Shown here: in pieces, positions 1 to 6,852 of the stretch
How positions within the stretch are numbered: the first letter of the stretch is position 1
Layout of the letters: each line of letters opens with the position of its first letter
Source of the DNA: an uncultured Clostridia bacterium
GTDB lineage: Bacteria > Bacillota > Clostridia > Christensenellales > Borkfalkiaceae
DNA length: 55,816 nucleotides
Direction: 5' to 3'
NCBI GenBank assembly: GCA_944367535.1
Contig: CALVWQ010000011.1
Span: forward strand, 1 to 55,816
Notes under the pieces: model-generated
What the model saw: the letters and a program-made list of their open reading frames with translations, nothing else
Told to the model about the DNA's origin: nothing
The model's database searches: none
Made by a program: the position numbers and the translations under genes

Positions 1-1944
1 ATAGTCGGTGAAGCGCCCCGATTAGATCAGTCGTTTGTGCTGGAAAATATACATATTCTTCCGCAAAGTTTTGACGGTTTTATCCGTAACGTAAAAGCGT
101 ATTTTGAGCTTTTAATAAACAAGAATAATCTGCAATATTTCGGCGGACAAGCCGGGAAGCGGCTGACGGTGCTTTTTGTGGTAATCCTTATAAGCATTCC
201 GCTGGTAATTGTTTTAGGGGTTATTCTGAAAGCAATCTATCGTAAGCCGAATAACCGATACGATGTGGATAGCGTTCCGCTTAGAGTATTTAAGAAGATT
301 TCGGGGGTGACGTATCAGCCGGTTAAACGGTTTATTAAGGAGTATTTCGAGAGGCTGAAAGGGAACAGAAAACTTAAAATTGCATGGCTTATGATCTGGT
401 TGTTTAATCTGAACGTCGTATCCATAGGTACGGCTTTTTCGGCATACTATTTTTATTTTGTTGCGTCGTTTGATTTCGGCTCAATATACCGTCAAATATG
501 TATGTTTTTGGCGGATATGTATTTGGGATTAAATATAATTCCGTGGTGGGTTTTATTGAGTGTTTTGTTGTTGCTTTTTAACTGTTGGAGGCATAAGAAA
601 GCACGGGAAAAATTGTATCGCATGGAAGCAAGAAACTGCGGGTTTATTAACGAACTTCCCATCGTTTCCATGACTTGCGGGAGTATGGGGAAAAAGAAAA
701 CGACCGTGATTACGGATATGGCGCTTTCGCAAGCCGTAATGTTTCGTCAGAAGGCTTTGGAGATTTTACAGAAAACGGATATGAAGTTCCCGTTTTTTCC
801 GTGGATAGCGTTTGAAAACGAATTGAAAAAGTGTATGGAATATCGGTTTGTATATAATCTTGCAACGGCAAAGGAATGGGTGGATAAGAAGCGGAAACGC
901 TTTGAAACGCACGGCAATTATATGTGGCAGCTGTACGGTTATGACGGTGCAAGATACGGCATGACGTATATGGACGAACTGAAAGAAGAAAGCATATTCG
1001 ACGCGCTGAAAACTTATGCGCAAGGGTATTTTGTGTATGTCGTGCAATCGAGCCTTATTGTTTCGAATTTCTCCGTACGTACCGACGATTTTCTTGCCGA
1101 TCAGGGAAATTTCCCGCTTTGGGTAAACGATTTTTTCCCGAAAGGCATTGCGGCAAACAGTCGTTTTGCGAACATTTTGGATTTCGACGTTTTGCGGCTC
1201 GGCAAAAAGGTTTTAGAGCATAACGAAAGAGCCGGAAGTTTTGAGTTCGGCGTCGTGGCGATTACGGAAGTAGGCAAAGAGCGGGGGAATAATCTGGAGC
1301 TTAAAGAAGTCAAGAAAAGCACGGAAGAAACCAATCAGAAAAACGATTTGTTTAACGGCTGGCTGAAGATGTGCCGGCATTCGGCAACGATAGACAATTA
1401 CCCGTTTATTAAAGTGTTTACCGATGAACAGCGTCCCGCGAGTTGGGGAGCAGACGCGAGAGATCTATGCGATATTCTTACGATAACGGATTCGGGCGAG
1501 CAAAGACTTGCGTTCCCATTATATATTTTTGAAGAAACGATCAGCGATATTTTGTTTTCAATGTTTTTGAGATTATATACGGATTTGCGGTTTTTAAGGG
1601 GCGACAACACATTGTTTATACATATTTGCAAAGCGGTAACGTCGGCGGTATATAAGAGAAATGTGCGAATATATAACCGATACGGCTACTGTGTGGCTAA
1701 AATAGAAAAAGAGCGCGGAACGCAGGACGGCAAGAAAGAGAAAAAGAAATATTTTCTCATGAATAAAAAGATTTACAGCAGGCGGTTTTCAACGGACTGT
1801 TTCTCGGATTATTTTAACTGCATGGCAAAAAAGACGAATGTCGGGATTATGGATTATATGGCTTACGAAACGGAAAAAGCGAGCGTGGAAGAACTTAAAA
1901 TGCAGAACAGTTATTTCATTAACTCGCTGTATAAGGAGGAATGA
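1..1944 (+). CDS. Zot/pI-like membrane P-loop ATPase (5' end cut by window)
   Basis: The frame is open from base 1, so the gene probably starts before the window; a GTG at 37 is possible but has no ribosome site. About 647 residues are visible. Counting from GTG 37, hydrophobic segments lie near residues 43-68, 116-140 and 153-183, followed by a cytoplasmic ATPase domain. A P-loop of the form GSMGKKKTT starts at G215, with K221 and T222. A Walker B-like strand ends FGVVAITEVGKERG. Downstream, RHSATIDN and TDEQRPASWGADAR fit the RH-D-TQRP-R pattern of Zot/FtsK-class ATPases. Proteins of this kind drive filamentous-phage assembly or DNA transfer. The next gene is an HUH Rep, which supports an inovirus-like or rolling-circle element. 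The N-terminal rather than C-terminal membrane part is unlike M13 pI. A plasmid transfer ATPase is the main alternative. Confidence 0.6.
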   Translation: MVGEAPRLDQSFVLENIHILPQSFDGFIRNVKAYFELLINKNNLQYFGGQAGKRLTVLFVVILISIPLVIVLGVILKAIYRKPNNRYDVDSVPLRVFKKISGVTYQPVKRFIKEYFERLKGNRKLKIAWLMIWLFNLNVVSIGTAFSAYYFYFVASFDFGSIYRQICMFLADMYLGLNIIPWWVLLSVLLLLFNCWRHKKAREKLYRMEARNCGFINELPIVSMTCGSMGKKKTTVITDMALSQAVMFRQKALEILQKTDMKFPFFPWIAFENELKKCMEYRFVYNLATAKEWVDKKRKRFETHGNYMWQLYGYDGARYGMTYMDELKEESIFDALKTYAQGYFVYVVQSSLIVSNFSVRTDDFLADQGNFPLWVNDFFPKGIAANSRFANILDFDVLRLGKKVLEHNERAGSFEFGVVAITEVGKERGNNLELKEVKKSTEETNQKNDLFNGWLKMCRHSATIDNYPFIKVFTDEQRPASWGADARDLCDILTITDSGEQRLAFPLYIFEETISDILFSMFLRLYTDLRFLRGDNTLFIHICKAVTSAVYKRNVRIYNRYGYCVAKIEKERGTQDGKKEKKKYFLMNKKIYSRRFSTDCFSDYFNCMAKKTNVGIMDYMAYETEKASVEELKMQNSYFINSLYKEE

Positions 1945-3011
1945 TGTCGTTCGGGAAATGTAAAATTTATTCCGACGGAAGCCATTATATAGCCATACCG
2001 CACATACCGAGAAAAAAGCGTCCGAGAAAACCGATTAAGGAAGAGAAGATCGTTGTAAAAGAGTCTGTTGATGGCGAACTTGAACCCGTGAAAAAGAGTC
2101 CCGTTCAAAAGAGTATGTTTGCCGCGGAAAGCCGTTTAACACCGCTTACGACCGCCGAAGAAAAGAAGTATGCGGAATTTATCGATTACGTGAATAATCT
2201 CGATCAGGAGCCTGCCGGGAAGCCTGAAACCGAACGTACCGTTACGCATAGAGAACTGTTTGAAGAATTTTACGAAAAGAGCAAAGGCAAAAGAAGGAAC
2301 GAGCGTAAACGAATTATTCTTTCGCAAATGGAGCCGTATTTTCAAGATAAGGAGACGGCAAAAATGTTTGTAGATTCGCAATTTGAGCGCAAGCGGAAAA
2401 ATATGATTTATCGTAGGATAAGGCTGTTCAGAAAAGTCAATTTGCAGGAATTCAACTATTTTTGTACATTCACCTATTCGGACGAAAAGCATACGGAAGA
2501 AAGTTTCAGAAAAAAACTTACGAATTGTTTGTCGTTGCTTTCAAGTCGTAAGCAGTGGAAATATATTGGAGTTTGGGAACGTTCGCCTGAAAAGCAGAGG
2601 TTGCATTTTCACGGGATATTTTATATTCCCGACGGAAGCATGCCGGGAGAGCTTATAGAAGTAAATGACTTTAATTTTAATACTCATAATAGACAAATTA
2701 CCCGACAAAACACATATTTTAACGAAAGGTTCGGAAGAAGCGATTTTGAAGAGATATATAATCGTTCGTTTTTAGGACAATGCGTGGCGTATCTTGTAAA
2801 GTATCTGGAAAAGACGGGGGAGAAACTCGTGTACAGCAAAGGGTTGCCGCAGTATTTTGTTTCGGATATCTTAGACGACGATATAGTGTGCACAATGGGA
2901 GCGGATAACCAAAAGTTACTTCTTTTTGATGATTTCAAATGTTTTGATGACGGAACGTATGTGGGACAGGTTAGCAGGGAAGTGATAGCACAAATGCCGA
3001 AAGAAAACTGA
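1944..3011 (+). CDS. HUH rolling-circle replication initiator (Rep)
   Basis: This 355-residue protein carries a HUH motif, H221-F-H223 in LHFHGIFY, and a downstream Y283-L-V-K-Y287 motif of the kind that supplies the catalytic tyrosine in phage and plasmid Rep proteins (REP_ORF2/G2P type). Such enzymes nick one strand at a double-strand origin and stay covalently bound. The first 140 residues are highly charged and show no domain I recognise. Two consecutive ATGs at 1941 and 1944 follow an AAGGAGG at 1933-1939; 1944 gives the more workable 4-nt spacing. The start overlaps the stop of the upstream ATPase gene, so the two are probably translated together. A long hairpin begins 24 nt after the stop codon. 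Confidence 0.75.
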   Translation: MSFGKCKIYSDGSHYIAIPHIPRKKRPRKPIKEEKIVVKESVDGELEPVKKSPVQKSMFAAESRLTPLTTAEEKKYAEFIDYVNNLDQEPAGKPETERTVTHRELFEEFYEKSKGKRRNERKRIILSQMEPYFQDKETAKMFVDSQFERKRKNMIYRRIRLFRKVNLQEFNYFCTFTYSDEKHTEESFRKKLTNCLSLLSSRKQWKYIGVWERSPEKQRLHFHGIFYIPDGSMPGELIEVNDFNFNTHNRQITRQNTYFNERFGRSDFEEIYNRSFLGQCVAYLVKYLEKTGEKLVYSKGLPQYFVSDILDDDIVCTMGADNQKLLLFDDFKCFDDGTYVGQVSREVIAQMPKEN

Positions 3012-3034
3012 AAAGAAATCAAGGAAGAAAAAGC

Positions 3035-3095
3035 CCCGACAAAATGGGCGGAGAGGTTGCAAGCGGTTCAGCGCAAACCTCCGCCTTGTCGGGGA
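3035..3095. repeat. Long imperfect hairpin after rep
   Basis: Outer arms CCCCGACAA (3035-3043) and TTGTCGGGG (3087-3095) pair perfectly, and inner arms GGCGGAGAGGTTGC and GCAAACCTCCGCC pair with one bulge. There is no U-run after it on either strand, so it is not a classic terminator. Its place beside rep suits a replication origin, single-strand initiation or packaging structure; that role is inferred. Confidence 0.55.
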
Positions 3096-3123
3096 TAATT
3101 TTGAATGAGATTTCAGTTTGAGG

Positions 3124-3180
3124 CGTGTGCTTGTCTTGGCGGCGCGAAGCGCCGCCACTTGTATCAAAGACAAGCACACG
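3124..3180. repeat. Nested cruciform (14-bp outer and 8-bp inner stems)
   Basis: Outer arms CGTGTGCTTGTCTT (3124-3137) and AAGACAAGCACACG (3167-3180) are exact inverted repeats. Between them GGCGGCGC-GAA-GCGCCGCC (3138-3156) forms a tight GC hairpin, leaving a short unpaired ACTTGTATCA before the right arm. A structure this elaborate next to an HUH Rep gene is a good candidate for the rolling-circle nick site or a recombination site. Its right arm lies inside the repeat described at 3155-3193. Confidence 0.6.
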
Positions 3181-3193
3181 TCTCATCGTCAAA
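3155..3193 (+). repeat. Repeat copy A of the element
   Basis: The core CTTGTATCAAAG followed by ACAAGCACACGTC (3158-3182, 25 bp) recurs exactly at 4341-4365. The longer stretch to ATCGTCAAA at 3185-3193 matches 31 of 39 positions at 4472-4510 with identical spacing. CTTGT and ACAAG form a small dyad around a 7-bp centre. These copies flank the reverse-strand HTH gene. Confidence 0.65.
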
Positions 3194-3207
3194 TGCACTA
3201 TAAAACT

Positions 3208-3234
3208 CAAAGTCGACAATTATTGTCGACTTTG
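3208..3234. repeat. Perfect 12-bp hairpin
   Basis: CAAAGTCGACAA (3208-3219) and TTGTCGACTTTG (3223-3234) are exact inverted repeats around TTA. A T-rich stretch follows from 3241. It could end the rep transcript on the forward strand or form part of the origin region. Confidence 0.5.
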
Positions 3235-3258
3235 AAAATCTTTTTAATTTTTTACGAT

Positions 3259-3288
3259 AAAAAAAGCACAAGCGTTTGCCTGTGCTTT
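3259..3288 (-). terminator. Terminator of the reverse-strand HTH gene
   Basis: AAAGCACA (3263-3270) and TGTGCTTT (3281-3288) form an 8-bp stem. Read on the reverse strand it is followed by a run of seven U (complement of A at 3259-3265), 19 nt past the stop codon of the HTH gene. Confidence 0.65.
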
Positions 3289-3306
3289 CAGCGTTTATGA
3301 AGTTTT

Positions 3307-4002
3307 TCAGATAAAACATCCGGCAACTTTAAGATATTTCCTTTGTATACTCTGTCTTCTGCGCCAGATCGTCGATCTGTTCACTTTCAGTAGCTTTGCG
3401 GTTTTCACGGGTCCTGTCTTTTGCATATAGCAGTTCAACACGTCTTTCTCTCCTTTCGTAAGGTGCATTTTCCTTAACAGTCTTTCCGCTTTGTCGAATT
3501 GCTCTTCGCTTTCCGCTTCTTCTATACACGGGATTTCTTCTTCCATCTTGTAAGGGATATATGTTTGGTTGTTCAGCATGGTCTCCATATTATACAAATA
3601 ACTGTTGATCACGTTATAACAAGCGTTCTTTATCGTCATCTTCTTTCCCTTGTGGATAATTTCGTCTGTGATTTTCTTTCCCATATATCCACATAAAAAA
3701 CATGCCGCTGTCTGGATAAGGTCATATCCTTCGGATAACTGATGATGGATATCCGTTCTTCTGAAAATATCCTTGTAAAGCGATCTCTGCATTTGAATGA
3801 AAAGCTTTCCCGTATAGGGAACGATTGACCTTAACGCCTGCATAGCGATAAGCTCGCTTAAAATAAGGACGTTGGACGGAGTAATCACCGTCTCGACACT
3901 CGGTCTGACTTTCTCTCTATCGCCTTCTCTGGCCCATGTTAAAGCCGTCAGAGAGCATTCTTCAACCTTACCACTTGTTTTCCTCGTTTCCTGTTTCTTC
4001 AT
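3307..4002 (-). CDS. Sigma-region-4/HTH-type regulator of the mobile element
   Basis: The protein has 231 residues from the ATG at 4002, chosen because GGGAGG lies 8 nt upstream; a frame extension to 4104 lacks such a site. The last 55 residues hold a helix-turn-helix (GPVKTAKLLKVNRSTIWRR) preceded by LTKGEKDVLNCY, an arrangement like the C-terminal domain of sigma factors and phage late regulators. The middle part is helical with a cysteine-containing segment (AACFLCGYMGKK); no enzyme motif is visible. It is convergent with rep and bounded by the repeated elements at 3155-3193 and 4341-4365, so it is probably the element's own transcription regulator. I do not recognise a named family. Confidence 0.6.
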   Translation of the reverse strand: MKKQETRKTSGKVEECSLTALTWAREGDREKVRPSVETVITPSNVLILSELIAMQALRSIVPYTGKLFIQMQRSLYKDIFRRTDIHHQLSEGYDLIQTAACFLCGYMGKKITDEIIHKGKKMTIKNACYNVINSYLYNMETMLNNQTYIPYKMEEEIPCIEEAESEEQFDKAERLLRKMHLTKGEKDVLNCYMQKTGPVKTAKLLKVNRSTIWRRRQSIQRKYLKVAGCFI

Positions 4003-4091
4003 TTTCTTAACCTCCCGAATGATTCGCCGTTTTCGGCAAGGGAAGATAAGGCACGCTTTTTTATTGCTGAAGGTAAATTTAGTTGTAAGTA

Positions 4092-4219
4092 TTTCCGAAG
4101 TCAACGGAGAAGAGAAAAAATTTCGTTACAATACACAAAAACACTCCGAAGATAAAAACATCGAAGTGTAAAAGAGTATTCAAAGCGAAAGAAATATTTT
4201 CTCGCGTTGACTTCGGAAA
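4092..4219. repeat. 15-bp inverted repeat spanning 128 bp
   Basis: TTTCCGAAGTCAACG at 4092-4106 is the exact reverse complement of the bases at 4205-4219. The enclosed A-rich stretch holds a weaker nested dyad (ACACTCCGA and TCGAAGTGT near 4143-4170). It lies upstream of the HTH gene on its own strand and could be an origin structure, an operator pair or the termini of a tiny insertion. No gene is visible inside. Confidence 0.5.
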
Positions 4220-4340
4220 AAAAGAGTGCCGCAATCACAAAGACGAAAACAAGAACTTCGGGAGATAAATATTTCGCTTATGACAAGACAATTTAATGAA
4301 AATACCGGTCTTTCCTCGCGTATACGCATACGCGCGCGTT

Positions 4341-4365
4341 CTTGTATCAAAGACAAGCACACGTC
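4341..4365 (+). repeat. Repeat copy B (exact 25-bp copy of A core)
   Basis: This is identical over 25 bp to 3158-3182 but lacks the left hairpin and the ATCGTCAAA tail of copy A. It is preceded by an alternating purine-pyrimidine run (CGCGCGCG near 4331). Confidence 0.65.
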
Positions 4366-4646
4366 AGGATCTCAAAGGCAAAAAATATTAAAATACTAAA
4401 CTTGAAAGAAAATAAAAAAACGCGATATTTCGTCCTCAAAATAATACGAGTAAATTAGTAAGAAAAACGTGCCACTTGTATATATAACAAGCACACTCCC
4501 TATCGTCAAAAAATTTTACCACCAGACTGAGCTTTTACATGAAAGAAATAAAAATTCTCTAAGAAGTCCAACCCATTCTTTTTATAAACTACATTTTTGT
4601 ATAACGTGAAAAGTAACTTTTGCGAAATATATATTAAAAAATGATA
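4366..4646. other. AT-rich spacer at the probable element edge
   Basis: Apart from repeat copy C, this stretch shows only short spurious reading frames and A/T runs. I see no gene, RNA or promoter in it. The junction between the mobile element and the chromosome most likely lies here, near 4470-4510. Confidence 0.4.
4472..4510 (+). repeat. Repeat copy C (diverged, possible attachment site)
   Basis: It matches copy A at 31 of 39 positions: CCACTTGTAT, ACAAGCACAC and ATCGTCAAA are conserved with the same spacing, while the centre is ATATATA instead of CAAAG-type sequence. The 28 bp from 4469 divide into two 11-bp arms around a central ATATAT, the layout used by Xer-type recombinases, but the bases do not match known dif sites. 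An attR or pseudo-site role is inferred. Confidence 0.45.
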
Positions 4647-4676
4647 TGGACTTTTCCTCACGGAAAAGAGTATAAT
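4647..4676 (+). promoter_or_regulatory. nagA promoter with dyad in the spacer
   Basis: TATAAT at 4671-4676 is preceded 18 bp upstream by TGGACT (4 of 6 to consensus). Between them CTTTTCC-TCAC-GGAAAAG (4651-4668) is a 7-bp perfect dyad sitting exactly where a repressor would block RNA polymerase. The start codon is 38 nt downstream. Confidence 0.5.
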
Positions 4677-4713
4677 AAAAAATATTATAGAGAAAGCGAA
4701 CGGGGAGGCCGAT

Positions 4714-5871
4714 ATGAAACAATTCGTAAACGCGATGATCTGCACGGAAGAGGGGATCGTCCGAGCGAATATGGCGTTTTCCGATCAAATCGTTTCGATC
4801 GGTGCGCCACCGGATTGCGTTTTCGAAACCGTAAAGGTCCCCGAAAACGCAATGATTCTTCCCGGATTCATCGATATTCATACGCATGGTGCGGGAGGAA
4901 AAGATTTCAGAGACGAAGACTGTCTTACCGCCTGCGAAACTATTTCCGAAAAATTAGCACAGGAGGGAACGACATCTTACCTTTCCACTCTCGGTGCACA
5001 AACATTTGAGCAGGAAATTCTCTCCCTGAAAGAGGTTTCCGCTTTTATGCGTGGCAAGGGGAAGAAGGGCGCTCGCATGCTTGGTATCCATCTCGAAGGA
5101 CCGTTCTTAAATAAAAAATACTGCGGTGGATTGTTGCAGTCGGTATTATGTAATCCGGATGAAAAAATGTACGGCGAATTTTCAGCAGCGGCAGAAGGAA
5201 ATATCAGGCTCATTACATTGGCTCCGGAACTCGACGGGGCTTTGGATCTCATCCGCCGCATCCGTAGGGACGGTATCGTTGTTTCTGTAGGGCACACAGA
5301 TGCATCTTTCGCCGAAGTAAAAGACGCCGCATCCGCCGGTGCCACGGGAATCACTCATTGCTTTAATGCACAAAGGGGATTTCATCATCGTGAAATTGGT
5401 ACGGCAGGTGCCGCTATGCTACTGGACGAGATGTACTGTGAGTTGATTGCGGATGGCGTGCACGTTTCTGTTCCCGCGATGCAACTTCTCGCAAGATGCA
5501 AGCCGGAAGATAAACTTGTGCTCGTTACGGATTCCACGGCGGGAAAAGGAATGGAAAAAGGCGGGGTGTTTTCCTCGCAGGGCAGAAAAGTCATGATAAA
5601 AGACGGCGCGCCGCGTCTTGCGGACGGCACGCTGAAAGGAAGTGTACTGAAGATGAACGAAGCCGTCCGCAGGATGGTCAGAGATGTCGGGCTGCCTACG
5701 GAATACGCCGTTCGCTGCGCTTCGCTCAACCCTGCGACAATTTTGGGCATTTCCGAAAAATACGGAAGCATCCGTACGGGAAAATACGCCGATTTTACGA
5801 TCGTGAATGAGAATTTCGAAGTCCTCGCCGTTTATCGGAGCGGCGAAAGGATTTTCGGGGAAACAATTTAG
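4714..5871 (+). CDS. nagA: N-acetylglucosamine-6-phosphate deacetylase
   Basis: The 385-residue product matches NagA along its length. It removes the acetyl group from GlcNAc-6-phosphate in the cytoplasm to give glucosamine-6-phosphate. Amidohydrolase landmarks are all present: metal motif DIHTHGAGG, GIHLEGPFLN with the metal-binding glutamate, VSVGHTDAS, THCFNA and the catalytic aspartate in LVTDSTAGKG. GGGGAGG precedes the ATG by 6 nt. It is followed after 11 nt by a GlcNAc-type kinase, so the pair forms a short catabolic module. No glucosamine-6-phosphate deaminase (nagB) lies in the window; that step must be encoded elsewhere. The operator-like dyad in the promoter suggests substrate-controlled expression. 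Confidence 0.93.
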   Translation: MKQFVNAMICTEEGIVRANMAFSDQIVSIGAPPDCVFETVKVPENAMILPGFIDIHTHGAGGKDFRDEDCLTACETISEKLAQEGTTSYLSTLGAQTFEQEILSLKEVSAFMRGKGKKGARMLGIHLEGPFLNKKYCGGLLQSVLCNPDEKMYGEFSAAAEGNIRLITLAPELDGALDLIRRIRRDGIVVSVGHTDASFAEVKDAASAGATGITHCFNAQRGFHHREIGTAGAAMLLDEMYCELIADGVHVSVPAMQLLARCKPEDKLVLVTDSTAGKGMEKGGVFSSQGRKVMIKDGAPRLADGTLKGSVLKMNEAVRRMVRDVGLPTEYAVRCASLNPATILGISEKYGSIRTGKYADFTIVNENFEVLAVYRSGERIFGETI

Positions 5872-5882
5872 GGAGGAAGGTT

Positions 5883-6833
5883 ATGAAGCTTCCCTTATAT
5901 CTGGGGATTGACGGCGGGGGAACAAACGCGAGGATCTGTATCGCTGACGAAACAGGCGCATTCTGCGGCGAAACCGCCGTGCGCGGAGGAACTAACCTTA
6001 CGGCGCTTTCCTTAGAGGCTGTACGGAACAATCTGGAAAAACTCGCCGCAAAAGGTTTATCTGCAGCGGGGGTATCGACCGAGGGTGTGGCAAGGGTCTG
6101 TCTCGGCTCGGCGGGAACAAAGACGCTGGGATGCAAGGATAAACTCAAAAAAATGCTGTGCGGAATGTTTCCCCGCGCGGAAATTTGGATCTCGAATGAT
6201 TCCTTTCCCGTGCTATATGGTGCATTCGACGAACAAGCGGGAGCCGTCGTGATATCCGGCACGGGATCGATCTGTCTTGCGAAAAACAAAGAGGGAAAAG
6301 TCTTTCAGGCGGGCGGATACGGACATATCGCCGGAGACGAGGGGAGCGGATATGACATCGGATTATCCGTATTAAGAGCCGTTTTGCGTGCATATGACGG
6401 GCGCGCACCAAAAACCGTTCTCACCCGGCTTGTCGAACAAGAAGTCGGAGAGATTCCCGAAGGGATCTTCAAAACCGTCTATCGGTGTAGCGATGGAAAG
6501 GCGAAAATCGCTTCGTTTTCCGTCCTGTGCGATGAGGCTTGCGCCTTCGGGGATATTGTTGCGCAAAAGATCATCGCCGTTGCCGCGGAAGAATTATTTT
6601 CCTTGTTCACGGCGGCAGTCAATCAAGCGGGGCTTAGCGTACAGGAACAAAAAAAGTGCGTACTGACGGGCGGCGTCGGAAGAAATTCGGAGAATTTAAG
6701 AAAGAAATTTGCGCAGATATACGCGGAACGTATTACGGACGGAAAACTAACCGAAGAAAAATACAATGCGGCGGAAGCATGCGCACTTATCGCCTGTGGA
6801 AAAATCGGGATACAAAAGGAATATTTCCTGTGA
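5883..6833 (+). CDS. N-acetylglucosamine kinase, BadF/BadG/BcrA family
   Basis: This 316-residue ASKHA-fold kinase starts with the phosphate-1 motif LGIDGGGTNARICIAD, has the phosphate-2 region VVISGTGSICLA and the GHIAGDEGSGYDIG motif typical of GlcNAc/glucosamine kinases of the BadF group. Length agrees with the family (about 300-330). It should phosphorylate free GlcNAc, or a related amino sugar released by the hexosaminidase-type enzymes of this locus, making the substrate for the upstream deacetylase. AGGGAGGAAGG ends 3 nt before the ATG at 5883. The exact sugar is not certain, since family members also act on glucosamine or benzoyl-CoA reductase activation. Confidence 0.82.
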   Translation: MKLPLYLGIDGGGTNARICIADETGAFCGETAVRGGTNLTALSLEAVRNNLEKLAAKGLSAAGVSTEGVARVCLGSAGTKTLGCKDKLKKMLCGMFPRAEIWISNDSFPVLYGAFDEQAGAVVISGTGSICLAKNKEGKVFQAGGYGHIAGDEGSGYDIGLSVLRAVLRAYDGRAPKTVLTRLVEQEVGEIPEGIFKTVYRCSDGKAKIASFSVLCDEACAFGDIVAQKIIAVAAEELFSLFTAAVNQAGLSVQEQKKCVLTGGVGRNSENLRKKFAQIYAERITDGKLTEEKYNAAEACALIACGKIGIQKEYFL

Positions 6834-6852
6834 TAAAAAGGAAGGTATAAAA

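Noticed and set aside
3116-3300. Short forward frame across the cruciform region
   Set aside because: The frame runs through inverted repeats and a terminator, has no ribosome site and encodes a composition-biased peptide.
4306-4340. CG-alternating run as a Z-DNA or methylation island
   Set aside because: It is only about ten bases long and nothing else around it supports a role.
4469-4496. dif-like XerCD site
   Set aside because: Arm and spacer lengths fit, but the bases do not match the conserved Firmicutes dif arms, so it is recorded only as a possible attachment repeat.
6766-6852. Upstream extension of the FAD oxidoreductase
   Set aside because: It lies inside the kinase gene in another frame; the ATG at 6853 has GGAAGG at the right distance and starts the Rossmann domain properly.
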